In this document: positions 35,269 to 42,500 of the stretch, piece after piece
Layout of the letters: every line of letters starts with the position of its first letter
How positions within the stretch are numbered: the stretch's first letter is position 1
Source of the DNA: an uncultured Oscillospiraceae bacterium
GTDB taxonomy: Bacteria > Bacillota > Clostridia > Oscillospirales > Acutalibacteraceae
Direction of reading: 5' to 3'
DNA: 64,000 bases
NCBI GenBank assembly: GCA_900545625.1
Contig: UQZS01000001.1
Coordinates: 62,001-126,000, forward strand
The notes under the pieces: model-generated
Databases searched by the model: none
Seen by the model: the letters and a program-made list of their open reading frames with translations, nothing else
What the model was told of the DNA's origin: nothing
Translations under genes and position numbers: made by a program

Positions 35269-36252
35269 CTATCCGCGCGCGGCAGGATCGTCGTCCGCGC
35301 CGCCTTCTGCTTCTTCCGGAAGGATATCCGTCTCGTCGATGATGTAGTGCGGACGGCGTTTGACCTCCATGTATATGCGGGAAATATATTCCCCCAAAAT
35401 GCCCAAAGAAAGCAGGATCAACCCGCCGATGATCAGAATCGCGCAGATCGTGGACGGATAGCCCGGCACGTCGCTGCCGTAGATCAGCGTGCGCACGATG
35501 ATATAAAGCGCATATGCGATGCCCGCAAGGCTGCAGATCGCACCGCACAGCAGGGATATTTTCAGCGGCGCAGTGGAGAAATTCACGATGCCGTCCACAG
35601 CATAGGAAAACAGTGACCAAAACGACCATTTGGTTTTGCCCGCCGCACGTGCGCGGTTTTCATGCGGGAACCATTTGGTTTTGAAGCCGACCCAGCTGAA
35701 AATGCCTTTGGAAAAGCGGTTGTATTCGGGCACTTGCAGAACGGCATTGACGACCTTACGCTTCATAATGCGAAAATCCTGCGCGCCGGCTTCTATATCG
35801 GCATCGGAAATGCGGCTGATGATCTTATAAAACAGCTTGGAAAAGCCGCTTTTCAGCTTCGCCTCGCCCGTGCGCGTCTCGCGCCGCGCCGCGGCAATGT
35901 CATAGCCTTCCTCCGTCAGTGCGCAAAGCATTTCGGGTAAAAGCTGCGGGGAATGCTGCAAATCGGCGTCCAGGATCCCGACAAATTCCGCAGTTGACGC
36001 GCGCAGCCCCGCAAGCATGGCCGCCTCTTTGCCGAAGTTGCGTGAAAACGAAATATATCGCGCGTTTTCGTGTGATCCGCAAAGCGCGCGCAATACAGAC
36101 AGGGTGTTGTCCGTGCTGCCGTCATCTACAAAAATCAGGCGTGTTTTGGTGTCTGTAAGCTGCAAAAGCACATCCTGCACAGCCGAAAAGAACAGTGGCA
36201 CAGCCTCCTCTTCGTTGTAGCAAGGTACAATTAAATCCAATGTGTGCATCAA
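35269..36252 (-). CDS. Family 2 glycosyltransferase (polyprenyl-phosphate sugar transferase type)
   Basis: A 327-residue enzyme of the DPM1/GtrB group. N-terminal GT-A fold: LIVPCYNEEEAVPLFF, FVDDGSTDNTL, FSRNFGKEAAMLAG and GILDADLQHSP (DxD). Two C-terminal membrane helices (about 232-255 and 268-292) anchor it. Such enzymes make polyprenyl-phosphate sugars for envelope modification and often work with a GtrA flippase; a GtrA-type gene is at 16085-16579. Single gene, 107 bp downstream in space from the ileS start. Confidence 0.9.
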   Translation of the reverse strand: MMHTLDLIVPCYNEEEAVPLFFSAVQDVLLQLTDTKTRLIFVDDGSTDNTLSVLRALCGSHENARYISFSRNFGKEAAMLAGLRASTAEFVGILDADLQHSPQLLPEMLCALTEEGYDIAAARRETRTGEAKLKSGFSKLFYKIISRISDADIEAGAQDFRIMKRKVVNAVLQVPEYNRFSKGIFSWVGFKTKWFPHENRARAAGKTKWSFWSLFSYAVDGIVNFSTAPLKISLLCGAICSLAGIAYALYIIVRTLIYGSDVPGYPSTICAILIIGGLILLSLGILGEYISRIYMEVKRRPHYIIDETDILPEEAEGGADDDPAARG

Positions 36253-36390
36253 AAGCGCCGCCTTTAACCGTTTTTACAATCTGTTATGCTGCCTTTTCAC
36301 CATATCCGTCGGCTCACCGCAAGAGAGAGCGTCGGCAGGCGTAGAAGAGATATCAGTGTTATTGTACCATATTTTTTGCGCGAAGCAAAG

Positions 36391-36428
36391 AAAAAACTGC
36401 GGCCGACAGCATTTTTGCTATCGACCGC
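36391..36428 (-). terminator. Terminator of spoIIID
   Basis: On the minus strand: stem GCGGTCGATAGC (36417-36428) with GCTGTCGGCCGC (36399-36410), followed by AGTTTTTTC. Confidence 0.85.
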
Positions 36429-36441
36429 GACGCTATATTCG

Positions 36442-36702
36442 TTATTTCCGCATTTCTGTCGCTTTGTATTTTTCACGCGTGGCCAGTCCCCCGCGGATAT
36501 GTCTTTGCGCCTTGTTGACGTTAAGCACTTCGCGCACCTCATTATAAAGTCCGGGGCTGATGCGCTGCAGGCGCTGGGCGACATCCATATGTACCGTGCT
36601 TTTGCTGATGCCGAAGACCTTAGCCGCCGCACGGACGGTCGCTTTGTTGTGCACGATATATTCGCCGAGTTCCACGGCGCGATCTTCCACTGTGTCTTTC
36701 AC
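36442..36702 (-). CDS. spoIIID: Sporulation regulator SpoIIID
   Basis: Mother-cell DNA-binding protein acting on sigma-E and sigma-K genes during sporulation. The 86-residue protein matches SpoIIID over most of its length: RAVELGEYIVHNKATVRAAA, the helix-turn-helix VFGISKSTVHMDV and the basic end LNVNKAQRHIRGGLAT. The start is a GTG at 36700-36702 with AAGGAGG 7 bases before it. Monocistronic with its own terminator. Confidence 0.95.
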   Translation of the reverse strand: MKDTVEDRAVELGEYIVHNKATVRAAAKVFGISKSTVHMDVAQRLQRISPGLYNEVREVLNVNKAQRHIRGGLATREKYKATEMRK

Positions 36703-36896
36703 TTCGAGCCCTCCTTACCTATGTCAATAATACATATGTAAGGAGAAAGGCGGATATGCCGCCGTTTTGTCTACAGATTTTAAAACATGATACTGCATTT
36801 TTTTGACAGCTTTAGAATTTATTATCAAGGATATTCCGTTTTACGCGTCGCAGAATAGTACTGCAAACGCAAATACACAGCAAAGGAGTGTTTACA

Positions 36897-37088
36897 GTGG
36901 CAAGCAAAAAGAACGTTGTTCCCGAGGCTCGTGCGGCTCTTGATAAGTTCAAGATGGAGGCTGCTTCCGAAGTGGGCGTGAACCTCAAGCAGGGTTATAA
37001 CGGCGACCTGACCTCGAAGCAGGCGGGTTCTGTCGGCGGCCAGATGGTTAAAAAGATGATCAAGGCCTATGAAGACGGCATGAAATAA
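36897..37088 (+). CDS. Alpha/beta-type small acid-soluble spore protein
   Basis: DNA-saturating protein of the forespore core, 63 residues. Family marks: VVPEARAALDKFKMEAASEV (GPR protease region around MEAASEV), GVNLKQGYNGDLTSKQAGSVGGQMVKKMI broken here as GDLTSKQAGSVGGQMV. The start is a GTG at 36897, 8 bases after AAGGAG. A loose forespore-type promoter (GGATAT near 36829 and GAATAGTA near 36852) may lie upstream; that is weak. Divergent from spoIIID. Confidence 0.95.
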   Translation: MASKKNVVPEARAALDKFKMEAASEVGVNLKQGYNGDLTSKQAGSVGGQMVKKMIKAYEDGMK

Positions 37089-37119
37089 CTTCACGGTTCG
37101 TTCAATTTCTTTCGGACAA

Positions 37120-37160
37120 AAAGGCGGTCTGCCGGGGTGACCCGACAGACCGTCGCTTTT
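37120..37160. terminator. Bidirectional terminator between SASP and aminotransferase genes
   Basis: GGCGGTCTGCCGG pairs with CCGACAGACCGTC across the loop GGTGAC, with A residues before and T-rich sequence after. Confidence 0.8.
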
Positions 37161-37177
37161 ATCTTTTTACTTTTCCC

Positions 37178-38404
37178 TTATGCCTGCGAATAATCTTTCA
37201 GGAAATCGCGCAGCGCGTCCGCCGCATAAGAAAGCTCTTTGACCGTCGGCAGATACACGATACGCACATGGTCAGGCTGCGGATAATTGAACGCTGTCCC
37301 CTGCACAAGCAAAATTTTCTTTTTGCGCAGGAACTCTAAGACAAAGCGCTCGTCATCCTTCAAATTGAATTTATGCATATCAAAACGCGGGAAGATATAA
37401 AACGCCGCTTTCGGCTTGACCGCGGAAACACCGTCAATGGAATTGAGCGCGTTATAAATGAATTCGCGCTGCTCGTACACACGCCCGCCGGGGCACAACA
37501 GCTCGTCCGCGCTCTGATAACCGCCGAGCGCCGTCTGGATGATATGCTGCGCGGGCACATTGGAGCAAAGGCGCATAGAGGAAAGCAGGTTCAAACCTTC
37601 GATATAGCCGCGGATCCGCTTTTTGTCGCCGCTGACGACCATCCAGCCGCACCGAAAGCCTGCCACGCGGTGCGATTTGGAAAGCCCGTTGAAGGTAATG
37701 CACGGCACGTGGGGCGCAAGGGCCGCGATGGAGATATGCTGTAAGCCGTCCATGACCAAACGATCATAAATTTCATCCGAAAACAGAATAAGACCGTATT
37801 TGTCGGCAAGGCGGACGATCTCCTCTAAGATCTCACGCGGATACAGCGCACCCGTCGGGTTGTTCGGGTTAATAAGTACAATGCCCTTTGTATGCTTTGT
37901 TATTTTGCTTTCCATGTCGGCGATGTCAGGGTTCCACTCGTTTTGCTCGTCGCACATATAGTGCACCGGCGTACCGCCCGCAAGGGAGACAGCGGCCGTC
38001 CAAAGCGGGTAGTCGGGCGCAGGCAGCAGAATCTCGTCGCCGTCGTCGAGAAGCCCCTGCATAGACATGGTGATCAGCTCGCTGACACCGTTGCCCGTAT
38101 AGATGTCGTCCACGCCGACATCGGCAATTCCCTTGAGCTGGCAGTACTGCATGATCGCTTTTCGCGCGGAAAAAATACCCTTAGAGTCCGAATACCCTTC
38201 CGCACTGCGCAGCGTATAGATCATATCGCGGATAATCTCATCCGGAGCCGTAAAATGAAACGGCGCGGGATTGCCGATGTTCAGCTTCAATATATCCACG
38301 CCGTTTGCGATCATACGGTCGGCTTCATCGAGCACCGGCCCGCGGATATCATAACAAACATGGTCTAACTTTTTTGATTTTTCAAATGTGCGCACAGCAC
38401 TCAC
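37178..38404 (-). CDS. Alanine/aspartate-type aminotransferase (AlaA-like)
   Basis: PLP aminotransferase, 408 residues, closest in pattern to E. coli AlaA (glutamate-pyruvate aminotransferase). Marks: LDHVCYDIRGPVLDEADRM, LNIGNPAPFHF, YTGNGVSELI, INPNNPTGALYP, the aspartate/tyrosine in LFSDEIYDRLV and the PLP lysine in FNGLSKSHRVAGFR. AlaA versus other class I aminotransferases is judged by the N-terminal motif only. Confidence 0.9.
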   Translation of the reverse strand: MSAVRTFEKSKKLDHVCYDIRGPVLDEADRMIANGVDILKLNIGNPAPFHFTAPDEIIRDMIYTLRSAEGYSDSKGIFSARKAIMQYCQLKGIADVGVDDIYTGNGVSELITMSMQGLLDDGDEILLPAPDYPLWTAAVSLAGGTPVHYMCDEQNEWNPDIADMESKITKHTKGIVLINPNNPTGALYPREILEEIVRLADKYGLILFSDEIYDRLVMDGLQHISIAALAPHVPCITFNGLSKSHRVAGFRCGWMVVSGDKKRIRGYIEGLNLLSSMRLCSNVPAQHIIQTALGGYQSADELLCPGGRVYEQREFIYNALNSIDGVSAVKPKAAFYIFPRFDMHKFNLKDDERFVLEFLRKKKILLVQGTAFNYPQPDHVRIVYLPTVKELSYAADALRDFLKDYSQA

Positions 38405-38421
38405 TCCTTTTGATTATCCCT

Positions 38422-38449
38422 ATTTTAACCATTTTGCAAGGTTTGTCAA
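38422..38449 (-). promoter_or_regulatory. Promoter of the AlaA-like gene
   Basis: On the minus strand: TTGACA (38444-38449), 16 bases, TAAAAT (38422-38427). Confidence 0.6.
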
Positions 38450-38459
38450 TGTTTTTGAC

Positions 38460-38488
38460 TTGCGGAAAACCTACATTTCCAGTATAAT
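38460..38488 (+). promoter_or_regulatory. Promoter of nadE
   Basis: TTGCGG (38460-38465), 17 bases, TATAAT (38483-38488), 38 bases before nadE. Confidence 0.65.
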
Positions 38489-38526
38489 ACCAGCAGATAC
38501 GATAAATCCATTTATGAGGTTTTGCC

Positions 38527-40437
38527 ATGAACAGCGGATTTTTGAAAGTCGCCGCCGTCTCGCCGCGCGTGACGGTAGGCGGTGTAAAACAAAATTTGGA
38601 AAATGCGGTGCTGGAGCTGCAAAAAGCTACGCATGACGGTGTACGTCTTTTGGTTTTTCCGGAACTGTATTTGTCTGCGTACACCTGCGGCGATCTGTTT
38701 TTACAGTGCACCCTGCAGGATGCATGCAAGGACGCCTTGCTCACGCTTTGTAAGGAAACCGAAGGTACCGATATTGTCGTTTGCATCGGCGTACCGCTGG
38801 TTTGGAAAACCAGGCTTTACAACTGCGCCGCCGTTTTGCAAAACGGGCAGATCCTTGCCGTAATTCCAAAAACATATCTGCCGAATTACAATGAATACTA
38901 TGAAAAACGCTGGTTCGCAAGCGGCGACGGAGTTCAGAGTGAACTGAGAATCGGCACGCAGACCGTACCGTTCGGGCAGACGCTTGTGCGCCTGTCAGAG
39001 CACGCCGTGCTTGGCGTAGAGCTCTGTGAGGATCTTTGGGTGCCCGCACCGCCGAGCACCTCGCTGTGCCTTGCGGGTGCAAACCTCATTGTCAATCTTT
39101 CCGCAAGTAACGAAGCTGTTACGAAAAATGACTATCGCCGCAGCATTATCGCCACACAGAGTGCCAAATGCTTTTGCGCGTATGTGTATGCGTCGGCCGG
39201 CGTCGGCGAATCTTCAACCGATCTTGTTTTTTCCGGCGCGTGCACGATTGCCGAAAACGGAACGATCCTCTCGGAGGGCGATCGCTTTGCTTTTGACGGA
39301 AGCCGCACCGTTGCAGATATCGATTTAGATAAGCTCATTGCTGAGCGGCAGCGTGACGGCTCGTTTTCCGACAACGCCGTACACCTTGCCGAGGTTCCAG
39401 CTGTCAGCACATGCGTGCCCGTACCCGAAACGGCTTTTGAAAATATCACACGACTTTTTGACCAGCATCCGTTTGTCCCCTCGGACGAGCGTGAAAAGGA
39501 TGCGCGCTGCCGCGAGATCCTTGCTATCCAAAGCCACGCGCTCGCCAAACGGCTTGCACATACGGGACTTAATAAAGCGGTTGTCGGTATATCGGGTGGA
39601 TTGGATTCCACATTGGCACTGCTTGTGTGCGTGCGCACCATGCAGATTTTAAAGCAGCCGACGGAAAATATCCTTTGCGTCACAATGCCCGGCTTCGGCA
39701 CAACGGATCGCACCTATCACAATGCCTGTGATTTGGTGCGCGCCTTTGGCGCACAGCTTTTGGAGATCCCGATCCGCGACGCGGCACTCGGGCACATGCG
39801 CGACATCGGGCATGACCCAAGCGTGCAGGATGTGACCTACGAAAATACGCAGGCACGCGAACGCACACAGATTTTGATGGATCTTGCCAACAAGCACAGC
39901 GGGCTTTTGGTCGGCACGGGAGACTTAAGCGAACTTGCACTCGGATGGTGCACTTACAACGCGGATCACATGAGCATGTACGGCGTGAATGCAGGCGTGC
40001 CGAAAACGCTGGTGCGCCATCTGGTCGAAAACGAAGCGGAGCATCTGCCCGAGAACGTTGCCAGTATTCTGCGTGACATTCTGGATACGCCTGTAAGCCC
40101 TGAACTTTTACCACCAGACAAAGAAGGAAATATTCAGCAAAAGACAGAAGAAGAACTGGGTCCTTATGAGGTACACGACTTCTTTCTGTATCATTTCCTG
40201 CGATTCGGGACGCGCCCCGAAAAGCTGTTGTTTATGGCACGGCGCGCTTTTTCGGACATCTATACGGACGAACAGCTGTCGCGGTGGCTCAAGCTGTTTC
40301 TGCGCCGCTTTTTTGCCAATCAGTTCAAGCGCTCCTGCCTGCCGGACGGGCCGAAGGTCGGTTCCGTAAGTCTGTCGCCGCGCGGGGACTGGCGGATGCC
40401 CTCTGACGCAGACTGTGCGGATTGGCTGGATTTCTAA
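38527..40437 (+). CDS. nadE: Glutamine-dependent NAD+ synthetase
   Basis: Last step of NAD synthesis, using glutamine as ammonia source. The 636 residues hold an N-terminal nitrilase-type glutaminase (catalytic E46 in FPELYLS, K115 in PKTYLPN, C167 in VELCEDLW) and a C-terminal synthetase with the pyrophosphate loop GISGGLDST (about 354-362) and GTGDLSELALGWCTYNADH. All three glutaminase residues are present, so it should be fully functional. Monocistronic. Confidence 0.96.
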   Translation: MNSGFLKVAAVSPRVTVGGVKQNLENAVLELQKATHDGVRLLVFPELYLSAYTCGDLFLQCTLQDACKDALLTLCKETEGTDIVVCIGVPLVWKTRLYNCAAVLQNGQILAVIPKTYLPNYNEYYEKRWFASGDGVQSELRIGTQTVPFGQTLVRLSEHAVLGVELCEDLWVPAPPSTSLCLAGANLIVNLSASNEAVTKNDYRRSIIATQSAKCFCAYVYASAGVGESSTDLVFSGACTIAENGTILSEGDRFAFDGSRTVADIDLDKLIAERQRDGSFSDNAVHLAEVPAVSTCVPVPETAFENITRLFDQHPFVPSDEREKDARCREILAIQSHALAKRLAHTGLNKAVVGISGGLDSTLALLVCVRTMQILKQPTENILCVTMPGFGTTDRTYHNACDLVRAFGAQLLEIPIRDAALGHMRDIGHDPSVQDVTYENTQARERTQILMDLANKHSGLLVGTGDLSELALGWCTYNADHMSMYGVNAGVPKTLVRHLVENEAEHLPENVASILRDILDTPVSPELLPPDKEGNIQQKTEEELGPYEVHDFFLYHFLRFGTRPEKLLFMARRAFSDIYTDEQLSRWLKLFLRRFFANQFKRSCLPDGPKVGSVSLSPRGDWRMPSDADCADWLDF

Positions 40438-40448
40438 AATACACGCAA

Positions 40449-40611
40449 GTTAAAAAAGTAACTTTTGCTCCCCTTGTCAGGGGAGCTGTCGAGCGAAGCG
40501 AGACTGAGGGGTAGTTAAAAACCCTGATATTTCAAGGTTTCTCTCCCTCCGTCACGCGCTTTGCGCATGCCACCTCCCTCGTCAGAGGGAGGAAAAAAGA
40601 CTTTATTGACA
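40449..40611. mobile_element. MITE-like palindromic intergenic repeat, core copy
   Basis: About 163 bp, clearly homologous to the inner part of the element at 9965-10190: GTTAAAAAAGT, GCTCCCCTTGTCAGGGGAGC, TCGAGCGAAGC, GACTGAGGGGTAGT, CACGCGCTT, CCACCTCCCTCGTCAGAG and GACAGTCTGA occur in the same order and direction. The outermost 30-base ends of the other copy are missing here. It has no reading frame and fills the gap after nadE. Confidence 0.8.
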
Positions 40612-40620
40612 GTCTGAAAA

Positions 40621-40648
40621 AACAGCCCGTTTGAAACGGGCTGTTTTT
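40621..40648. terminator. Bidirectional terminator between nadE and spoVM
   Basis: Stem AACAGCCCG (40621-40629) with CGGGCTGTT (40637-40645), A residues before and T residues after. It closes the long minus-strand gene block at spoVM. Confidence 0.85.
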
Positions 40649-40649
40649 C

Positions 40650-40736
40650 TTATATGTTGGTTTCTTTTTTGATGCGGAACAGCCAGCGCAAGATCCCACC
40701 GAGCACCTTCGGACTTTTGACCACAACGACTTTCAT
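40650..40736 (-). CDS. spoVM: Stage V sporulation protein SpoVM
   Basis: A 28-residue amphipathic peptide: starts MKVVVV, continues KSPKVLGGILRWLFRIKK. This matches the pattern of B. subtilis SpoVM (KLPKFLGGIVR), which sits on the curved forespore membrane and anchors the spore coat base with SpoIVA. AGGAGG lies 7 bases before the ATG. The order thiN then spoVM at the end of the rlmN-prpC-prkC-rsgA block is as in B. subtilis. Too short for most gene finders. Confidence 0.88.
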   Translation of the reverse strand: MKVVVVKSPKVLGGILRWLFRIKKETNI

Positions 40737-40748
40737 ACCATAGCCTCC

Positions 40749-40904
40749 TCAGCAATTTTTGCACAGCAGGATGCCGCTGACGATCAAAGCCAGAGACAGC
40801 GCGACCACTAAAAATCCGGAGGGAAAAACCAGCGCGAGGATCAAACCCGCACCGAGCATGGCAAACATCAGTCCCAGATTGCCGCCTCTTGACCTTCTTC
40901 TCAT
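40749..40904 (-). CDS. Small membrane protein between thiN and spoVM
   Basis: A 51-residue protein: a basic start (RRRSRGG), two hydrophobic segments (LGLMFAMLGAGLILALVF and FLVVALSLALIVSGILL) and a C-terminal CKNC. I do not recognise a family. It is probably real, since it occupies the gap between thiN and spoVM, its stop overlaps the spoVM ribosome site (TGA GGAGG), and AAAGGCGG precedes its ATG. Confidence 0.55.
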   Translation of the reverse strand: MRRRSRGGNLGLMFAMLGAGLILALVFPSGFLVVALSLALIVSGILLCKNC

Positions 40905-40959
40905 GCAGACACCGCCTTTACCGTTGCTATTATCACTATATGCGGCGTCAAAAAATGTG

Positions 40960-41607
40960 TTAATGGTCTTTATCCGTTATAAATATGAGGGCTGTCCCCT
41001 TTTCAACTTCGATCTCCGCTTGCTCGGCTGTTGTCTCATTGCTTACGCCGAGGCCGCTGAAAGGCTCAAATGTGTAATTTTGCAGCGGATAAGCAAAGCC
41101 GCGCAGCGACACGGTACACGGCCCGCCGACGGCGAAAACCGAAACATATTTTCCGGAATCACCGTTTATGGTGCGTGTCTCGTTTTGCAGGGCGAATATC
41201 TCATGGTGATCGTCCACGACCGTCAAACACACGCCCTGTGTTTTGGCATGCGCGCACAAGTCAAAATTTGCAAACGTATGGTCAAGCCGCCCGCCCGTGC
41301 CGCCGAAGAGCACGATGTTCTTGTATCCGTGGCTGACAGCTTTCGCATATGCACAAGCTGTATCGGTATCGTCCTTGACGGGATTTAGGCGGATCACCTG
41401 CATGTTCGGGTTCTCGGAAACGGGTGCGCCTGAATCAAAATCCCCGATCACGAGATCCGGCTCCAAACCGCAGGCGCGGCACAGCTTATATCCCGCATCG
41501 GCAGCAACAATAAATGCATCATCCCGTAAAAATTCCCGTACACGTGTGGGTGAAACGGCGCTGCCTGCGGCAAAGATCGCGCAGTCTGCTTTTATTATGT
41601 TTCCCAT
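40960..41607 (-). CDS. thiN: Thiamine pyrophosphokinase
   Basis: Transfers pyrophosphate from ATP to thiamine, giving the cofactor TPP. The 215-residue protein has the marks VAADAGYKLCRACGLEPD, VIGDFDSG, DDTDTACAYAKA and GGTGGRLDHTFANF. The C-terminal beta-sandwich binds thiamine. Start overlaps rsgA by 13 bp. In B. subtilis rpe lies between rsgA and thiN; it is absent here. Confidence 0.93.
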   Translation of the reverse strand: MGNIIKADCAIFAAGSAVSPTRVREFLRDDAFIVAADAGYKLCRACGLEPDLVIGDFDSGAPVSENPNMQVIRLNPVKDDTDTACAYAKAVSHGYKNIVLFGGTGGRLDHTFANFDLCAHAKTQGVCLTVVDDHHEIFALQNETRTINGDSGKYVSVFAVGGPCTVSLRGFAYPLQNYTFEPFSGLGVSNETTAEQAEIEVEKGTALIFITDKDH

Positions 41608-42500
41608 GCTTTTTTATCCTTTACCGCGTTATACATTTGCACATAGCTTTGGTGGCGGGAGGCGCTGATCTCGCCGCTTTCCACAGCTTCCAAAACCCTG
41701 CACCCCTTATCGCAGGTGTGCGAGCAGGAGGTGAATTTACACTGTCCCAAAAAGGGGCGGAATTCTCGGAAACAATCGGCAAGCTCTTCTTTCGGAATCC
41801 AGTCGGTTTTCTCGGGATCAAGCGCAGAAAAACCGGGCGTATCGACGATATACCCGCCGCAGGTCTTGAAAAGCTCTGCCTGGCGGGTCGTATGCCTGCC
41901 GCGGCCGAGCTTATCGCTCACCTCGCCTGTTGCAAGGGACAAAGAGGGGTCGAGCCGATTGAGAAGCGACGTTTTGCCCACGCCTGAATTGCCCGTAAAG
42001 GCGCTGACTTTGCCTTGTAAGACAGCGCGCACGGCATCCACGCCCTCCCCTGTTTCGTTGGAGACAGCCAAGCAACAGATCCCTGCGGCTTTGTAAATCG
42101 CCGCAAGATCATCCGCGGGCTGCTCGTCCGTTTTGGTGAACACAACGATAGGTTCCATCGCCTTATACTCCGCGATGGCAATGAGCTTGTCGATGAGCAG
42201 TGCCGACGGTCGCGGGACGGACGTCGCCGCTACGATGATCAGATTGTCAATGTTCGCCACAGGCGGGCGAAGCAGAAAATTTTTGCGCGGCTCGATTGTG
42301 TCTATGGTATTTTCCGACCTGCCGTCGGTCACGGTGATGCGCACACGGTCGCCCGCAAGCGGCGTGATCTTCTCCTTGCGAAGCGCACCGCGGGCACGGC
42401 ACACATATACCGCATCGGCGGCTTCCACCGTATAGAAGCCGCCGACGCCTTTCAGCAATATTCCGTTAAGTTGCTTGTTATTCATACTTTTTGCCGTCAT
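41595..42500 (-). CDS. rsgA: Ribosome small-subunit GTPase RsgA
   Basis: Late 30S assembly GTPase. The 301 residues show an N-terminal OB fold and a GTPase domain in permuted motif order, normal for this family: G4 (VFTKTDE), G1 (FTGNSGVGKTSLLN), G3 (VDTPGFSAL). The C-terminal zinc site is CKFTSCSHTCDKGC. Its ATG overlaps the prkC stop (ATGA), so translation is coupled; an in-frame ATG at 42485 is an alternative. Confidence 0.95.
   Translation of the reverse strand: MTAKSMNNKQLNGILLKGVGGFYTVEAADAVYVCRARGALRKEKITPLAGDRVRITVTDGRSENTIDTIEPRKNFLLRPPVANIDNLIIVAATSVPRPSALLIDKLIAIAEYKAMEPIVVFTKTDEQPADDLAAIYKAAGICCLAVSNETGEGVDAVRAVLQGKVSAFTGNSGVGKTSLLNRLDPSLSLATGEVSDKLGRGRHTTRQAELFKTCGGYIVDTPGFSALDPEKTDWIPKEELADCFREFRPFLGQCKFTSCSHTCDKGCRVLEAVESGEISASRHQSYVQMYNAVKDKKAWET

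Noticed and set aside
36829-36860. Forespore sigma-G promoter of the SASP gene
   Set aside because: Only a partial match to the expected -35/-10 pattern; mentioned but not called.
41595-42500. Permuted GTPase motif order in RsgA as a novelty
   Set aside because: The G4-G1-G3 order is the normal, known state of this family.
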